This document shows, one piece after another, positions 26,049 through 29,410 of a stretch of DNA of 29,410 nucleotides (within the stretch, counting starts at the first letter, position 1; every line of letters starts with the position of its first letter). The position numbers and the translations under genes are program-made. The notes under the pieces were generated by a model. That model was given only the letters and a program-made list of their open reading frames with translations. It made no database searches and had not been told where the DNA came from. Source of the stretch: JAUNSR01 sp036655755 (GTDB lineage Bacteria > Bacteroidota > Bacteroidia > Bacteroidales > JAUNSR01); assembly GCA_036655755.1 (NCBI GenBank), contig JAVVPN010000034.1, forward strand, positions 1 to 29,410. The letters run 5' to 3'.

Positions 26049-27148
26049 TCAAATATCTTGAATTAGAAAGAGTAACCCGACGCCACGAACCCGAATTGAC
26101 GGAAGCGGTAAACCGGGTGATACGCTCCGGATGGTATCTGCTGGGCGAAGAGGTGGCGCGTTTCGAAGCGCGTTTTGCCGCCTATTGTGATGCCTTGGCA
26201 TGTATCGGGGTAGCCAACGGGCTCGATGCCCTTTCTCTGATTTTCCGTGCTTACCTTGAGATGGGAACAATGCGTGAAGCGGATGAGGTGATCGTGCCGG
26301 CGAATACCTATATCGCCAGTATTCTGGCCATTTCAGAAAATCGCCTTACTCCCGTATTGGTTGAACCCGATTCCGAAACCTTCACCATCGATCCGGCTCG
26401 TATAGAAGCTGCCATTACTCCGCGTACCAAAGCAATCCTGGTGGTACATCTGTATGGTCAGGTATGCGATATGGATCCGATCCGTGCGATTGCCCGGAAG
26501 TATTCTTTGAAGATTGTTGAAGATTGCGCCCAGTCGCACGGGGCATGCTATAAGGGAGTGAAGTGCGGATCGTTGGGCGACGCGGCCGGATTTAGTTTCT
26601 ATCCGGGCAAAAATCTCGGGGCGTTGGGTGACGGAGGCGCAGTAACCACCTCGGATAAAGAGCTCGAAACCGTAATACGGCGCTTGGCGAATTATGGAAC
26701 CGAACGCAAGTATATCAATACCTACAAAGGCAAGAACTCCCGTCTGGATGAGATTCAGGCTGCCGTGCTGAGTTGCAAGCTTGAAAGGCTGGATGAGGAA
26801 ACCCGTATACGCCGGCAAATCGCCGACCGTTATGGACGACTGATTACAAATCCGTCGCTCCGTTTGCCGGTCCTTAAAGAGCCACAACAACATGTGTGGC
26901 ATATCTATCCCGTATTGACCCCTCACCGCGATCAGTTGCAAGCCTATTTGTTGCGCGAAGGAATCGAAACATTGATCCACTATCCGGTTCCGCCTCACAA
27001 ACAGCAGGCATATGCTGAATGGAACCAGCTTTCATTTCCAATTACCGAGCGTATTCACAAAGAGATATTGAGTATTCCGCTTTATCCGGCGCTTACCGAT
27101 GCCGAAACCGACCGTATCATTGAGGCGCTCAATAACTGGCGTCCTTAA
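26045..27148 (+). CDS. DegT/DnrJ/EryC1 sugar aminotransferase (FdtB/QdtB-like)
   Basis: A 367-residue fold-type I PLP aminotransferase acting on nucleotide keto-sugars. The Schiff-base lysine is K189 in FSFYPGKNLGALGDGGAV; other family blocks are IGVANGLDALSLIFRA, DEVIVPANTYIASILAI, VVHLYGQVCDMDPI, EDCAQSHGACYKG and NSRLDEIQAAVL. With the ketoisomerases next door, the likely reaction is transfer of an amino group to C3 of dTDP-3-keto-6-deoxyhexose, giving dTDP-Fuc3N or dTDP-Qui3N. The family also contains 4-aminotransferases, so the context carries the assignment. The start overlaps the GNAT stop (ATGA, 26045). The stop codon TAA overlaps the stop codon of the converging glycosyltransferase gene, with no terminator between them. 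Confidence 0.9.
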   Translation: MIKYLELERVTRRHEPELTEAVNRVIRSGWYLLGEEVARFEARFAAYCDALACIGVANGLDALSLIFRAYLEMGTMREADEVIVPANTYIASILAISENRLTPVLVEPDSETFTIDPARIEAAITPRTKAILVVHLYGQVCDMDPIRAIARKYSLKIVEDCAQSHGACYKGVKCGSLGDAAGFSFYPGKNLGALGDGGAVTTSDKELETVIRRLANYGTERKYINTYKGKNSRLDEIQAAVLSCKLERLDEETRIRRQIADRYGRLITNPSLRLPVLKEPQQHVWHIYPVLTPHRDQLQAYLLREGIETLIHYPVPPHKQQAYAEWNQLSFPITERIHKEILSIPLYPALTDAETDRIIEALNNWRP

Positions 27149-28242
27149 TGACTCTCCCAGAACTCAAGATACCGACGAGCCACACCCACCGCTTCGTGGT
27201 GTTTGCGCACATACTCCACGCTTTCCCGTTGGAGGTGCGGTATCTGTTCGGGATGCAATACCAGTTGTTCTAATTTACGGTAGATATCCTCTTCGTCGGG
27301 CAGCACGTTTACGATGGGGCGCAAGTGTTCCTCTTTCAAAACCGAGTAATTCTCAGGTTCGCCACCGCTTACGGCAACCATTCCTTTGGCCATTCCCAAC
27401 AGTGCATTCATGGCCGGTGTATAGGAATAGATCTGATCGAGAATGATATCCGATGCATCGAGCATCTCTTTATATTCCGCGTACGGCACGGATACCGCCT
27501 TCCGCACATGGCATTGGTCGGGGTAATCGGCCGCGATTCGATCGAGCGCCCGCTCCATAATATCCGTCCCTTTCACATGGCTTCGCTCGCGTTGTATGCC
27601 GATAAAGAAATTAGCCTTTTCCGGTTTTTCTCCGCTCCGTTCCCGTATCAGGCTGTTGCTGACAGGCAATGGTATAAAAGTGCTCTTCTCCGGGAAGTAA
27701 GGTGCATAAGAGGCCCAGTATTCATACAGGCATCCGATAATGCCGTTGCAATCATGAGCCATATACCGGTTTACCCGCTCTTTGTCCGACCCGATCCACT
27801 CTTTAATTTCCTTCTCTGTATAAGGTGTTTGCCGTGGCTTTCCGTTTATAAAAAAGTCTGAATACCGAAACGTCTTATTTTCGATACACGTTTTTACCCA
27901 ATAATAATCATTGCCGAACGCACCCAAAAATACTTTTTTGTTATGCCGGCGCAGGTATTTGTACAACCATAGATTTTTCGAAGCCTTCAGTTCAAAGAAG
28001 CACGGATTGATCAGTTGCACCACGTCGTACCCTCGGAACCGGGGCAACTTGCAGAGCACCTCTGCCAGATAGCGCACCCCGGCTGCTTTTCCGTAGTTGC
28101 GGCGTACGATGGCGATGTCGCTCGGATAGTTTTTCCAGAAATCGCCACCAGAAACCACACACACCTCATGGCCCAGTTCCCGTAATCCTTCGGCGAGGGT
28201 CCAGTGTACGTTGCTATATTCTCCTAATAATAATATCTTCAT
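27145..28242 (-). CDS. GT-B fold glycosyltransferase
   Basis: A 365-residue protein resembling glycosyltransferases of the GT1/GT4 superfamily. The N-terminus has the nucleotide-fold opening MKILLLGEYSNVHWTLAEGLRELGHEV, and the C-terminal half follows a GT-B plan (FFIGIQRERSHVKGTDIMERAL, YKEMLDASDIILDQIYSYTPAMNALLGMAKGMVAVSGGEPE). The glycine-rich first loop and the C-terminal acidic region where the donor nucleotide is bound are both present; the classic E-x7-E pair is not clean. No signal peptide or membrane segment, so it acts on the cytoplasmic side. Donor and acceptor are unknown. It follows the GT2 gene after eight bases and is in one transcription unit with it. It probably adds a sugar to a surface glycan or protein-linked glycan, perhaps the amino sugar made by the convergent genes. 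Confidence 0.8.
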   Translation of the reverse strand: MKILLLGEYSNVHWTLAEGLRELGHEVCVVSGGDFWKNYPSDIAIVRRNYGKAAGVRYLAEVLCKLPRFRGYDVVQLINPCFFELKASKNLWLYKYLRRHNKKVFLGAFGNDYYWVKTCIENKTFRYSDFFINGKPRQTPYTEKEIKEWIGSDKERVNRYMAHDCNGIIGCLYEYWASYAPYFPEKSTFIPLPVSNSLIRERSGEKPEKANFFIGIQRERSHVKGTDIMERALDRIAADYPDQCHVRKAVSVPYAEYKEMLDASDIILDQIYSYTPAMNALLGMAKGMVAVSGGEPENYSVLKEEHLRPIVNVLPDEEDIYRKLEQLVLHPEQIPHLQRESVEYVRKHHEAVGVARRYLEFWESH

Positions 28243-28250
28243 AAATCAGA

Positions 28251-29234
28251 TCAGAATTTTTTTGTCCGGTAACGATCGAGTAACTGCAATATGCGCCGGC
28301 CCGAAACAGATTGTACGAATATACGGAAGATATGATATTTTATCCCTTCCGAGCGATATGCGGGAGGATAAAGATTCATTTGTTTTAATTGCGGCCGGTA
28401 ATATTTCAGGTACTCCTCTGATGTTTTAGTCCGCATGATTTTTCGTAAAAAGTCAATTCCCAGAAAATCTATTTTACGTTGTATCGCTTCCTGCTGACTA
28501 TTGGATAGAGGATATTGTTTCGAAAAGGAGAGGAGCCGGTTGGTAATTTCTAAAAAGTCATTTAATCTTTTCACCTCTTGTTTTATCGAACTATGATGTA
28601 CGATCGACTCAGATCGGTAATAATAGGCGTACACCGGCCGATTGCTTACGATTACAGTTTCAGCAAACAGAAATAGCTTCGCAATAAATTCTTCATCTTC
28701 ATGCAAGACTTTCTCCGGATAGGATAACTGATGTTTCTCAGCCAGTTCTTTCCGGAAAATGATCCAGTTTCCTCCCGTTAAATAATGGGATTTGATATAA
28801 TCACACCCCGAAAGATATTTTCGATACTTTAGGGCAGGAAAAGTAATTTGTATAGGTTCTTTTTGATAACAGTTACGAAAATCCGTTTTTAAGATATCCG
28901 GATCATCTTGCCGTAAACAATCGACCACAGATGGTAGGCTATTTGCAAATAAATAATCGTCTCCATCCACGAAGAAGCAATATTTCCCATAAGCTAATGA
29001 AAGCGCTTTATTCCGGGCAGCCCCTAACCCTTGGTTTGTTTGGCGATAAAAACGTATTGCCGTGTTTGGATATTTCTGCAAAATCGATTCTACTGACACA
29101 TCCGATCCATCATCAATCATCACGATTTCAAAATCTGTCTCATCAATATCCTGCATCAGCAAACTGTCAATGCATCTTTCGAGAAGCCACATATCCAAAT
29201 TATAAACAGTAATAAGAAAAGAAATAAGCTTCAT
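28251..29234 (-). CDS. Family 2 glycosyltransferase
   Basis: A 327-residue GT-A fold enzyme. The N-terminal catalytic domain is clear: ISFLITVYNLDMWLLERCIDSLL, then FEIVMIDDGSDVSVESIL for nucleotide binding, QTNQGLGAARNKAL, and the metal-binding DxD region FVDGDDYLF (around residue 93). The acid pair LHEDEEF supplies the likely catalytic base. The last 100 or so residues are basic and helical, possibly for membrane association. It is typical of capsule, O-antigen and glycoprotein loci. The start ATG at 29234 overlaps the TGA of the upstream partial gene by four bases, so translation is coupled. It is more AT-rich than the genes to its left, as polysaccharide genes often are. Confidence 0.9.
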   Translation of the reverse strand: MKLISFLITVYNLDMWLLERCIDSLLMQDIDETDFEIVMIDDGSDVSVESILQKYPNTAIRFYRQTNQGLGAARNKALSLAYGKYCFFVDGDDYLFANSLPSVVDCLRQDDPDILKTDFRNCYQKEPIQITFPALKYRKYLSGCDYIKSHYLTGGNWIIFRKELAEKHQLSYPEKVLHEDEEFIAKLFLFAETVIVSNRPVYAYYYRSESIVHHSSIKQEVKRLNDFLEITNRLLSFSKQYPLSNSQQEAIQRKIDFLGIDFLRKIMRTKTSEEYLKYYRPQLKQMNLYPPAYRSEGIKYHIFRIFVQSVSGRRILQLLDRYRTKKF

Positions 29235-29410
29235 TTTATTAATTTATAAATCCAACAATGGACGCGTATTCCAAATAAGGCAAGCGGTAAATTTTTTATT
29301 TTTCGCCTGATTGGTACAGGGAGGCTTAACAATGGGAAAAGACCTGTTTTCGGCAATGGATAACGCTGTAATATTCTATGGGTATGTTTACTATTTATCC
29401 GGTTCATCCC
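29231..29410 (-). CDS. 3' end of an unidentified upstream gene (partial)
   Basis: The minus strand has one open frame from the window edge to a TGA at 29233-29231, covering 59 codons with no stop while the other two minus-strand frames close at once. The residues read, for example, RYPLPKTGLFPLLSLPVPIRR and end IRVHCWIYKLIK; I do not recognise the family. The TGA overlaps the ATG of the GT2 gene as ATGA, the tight coupling used elsewhere in this window, which supports it as a real gene end. An internal Met near 29407 exists but the gene most likely begins further right. A glycosyltransferase or polymer-assembly gene would fit the setting. Confidence 0.55.
   Translation of the reverse strand, partial: GMNRINSKHTHRILQRYPLPKTGLFPLLSLPVPIRRKIKNLPLALFGIRVHCWIYKLIK

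Noticed and set aside
26333..26998. A 221-codon minus-strand open frame opposite the aminotransferase
   Set aside because: The plus strand carries the intact PLP aminotransferase with its lysine motif; the antisense product has no recognisable features.
27325..27861. A 178-codon plus-strand open frame opposite the GT-B glycosyltransferase
   Set aside because: Shadow of the minus-strand gene, which has the family-like sequence and operon spacing; the plus-strand product resembles nothing.

Overview
The window reads as chromosomal DNA of a Bacteroidales bacterium, most like the Parabacteroides/Tannerellaceae part of the order (family-level placement is inference). The reasons are exact matches to the Bacteroidetes -7 promoter box (TAnnTTTG) in front of several genes, many lipoprotein signal peptides, a DUF4369/TlpA lipoprotein, a GH110 galactosidase and the gene order dut - TPR - DUF4292 - envC, which I recognise as conserved in Bacteroidota. 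No rRNA, tRNA, CRISPR array, transposase, integrase or phage gene was seen. A run of ten N at 7712-7721 shows this is a scaffolded draft assembly.

Layout. 15-48: terminator of a gene lying off the left edge. 196-1410 (+): sufS, with its own promoter and a terminator. 1477-7008 (-): a very large alpha-2-macroglobulin lipoprotein with a CLEQ thioester, divergent from 7201-9521 (+) pbpC, which is cut by the assembly gap. 9590-10687 (+): thioredoxin-like lipoprotein behind a striking palindrome that touches its promoter. 10733-12010 (-): CNNM/CBS membrane protein, divergent from a YbdG-like MscS channel (12079-13404, +). 13405-14998 (-): overlapping pabC and pabB. 15144-15225: a small cluster of GC-rich repeats centred on CACGGCCGTG. 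15260-19796 (-): TPM/zinc-ribbon protein, dgt and a GH110 alpha-1,3-galactosidase-like lipoprotein. 19967-27148 (+): one unbroken co-directional run of eight genes: dut, TPR lipoprotein, DUF4292 lipoprotein, envC, two tandem FdtA/QdtA-type sugar ketoisomerases, a FemAB-like GNAT and a DegT/EryC1 aminotransferase. 27145 to the right edge (-): two glycosyltransferases and the 3' end of a third gene, all packed without spacers.

How the genes fit together. The left half concerns the envelope and its protection: A2M and PbpC are a known partnership (protease trap with peptidoglycan repair), and the TlpA-like lipoprotein, CNNM protein and MscS channel are also envelope proteins. The middle holds folate (pabBC) and nucleotide (dgt, dut) housekeeping. 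The right end turns into a surface-polysaccharide or glycoprotein locus: the ketoisomerases and aminotransferase would make a dTDP-3-amino-3,6-dideoxyhexose, the GNAT may acylate it, and the glycosyltransferases on the opposite strand may use it. dTDP-glucose synthesis genes (rmlA, rmlB) are not in view.

Most noteworthy observations: the tandem FdtA pair in which one copy has lost a histidine of the HxH active-site motif; the direct attachment of this sugar module to the envC operon; the palindrome abutting the promoter at 9551; the REP-like cluster at 15144; and an orphan GH110 enzyme outside any visible polysaccharide-utilisation locus. I did not find a clear, wholly new multi-gene system.
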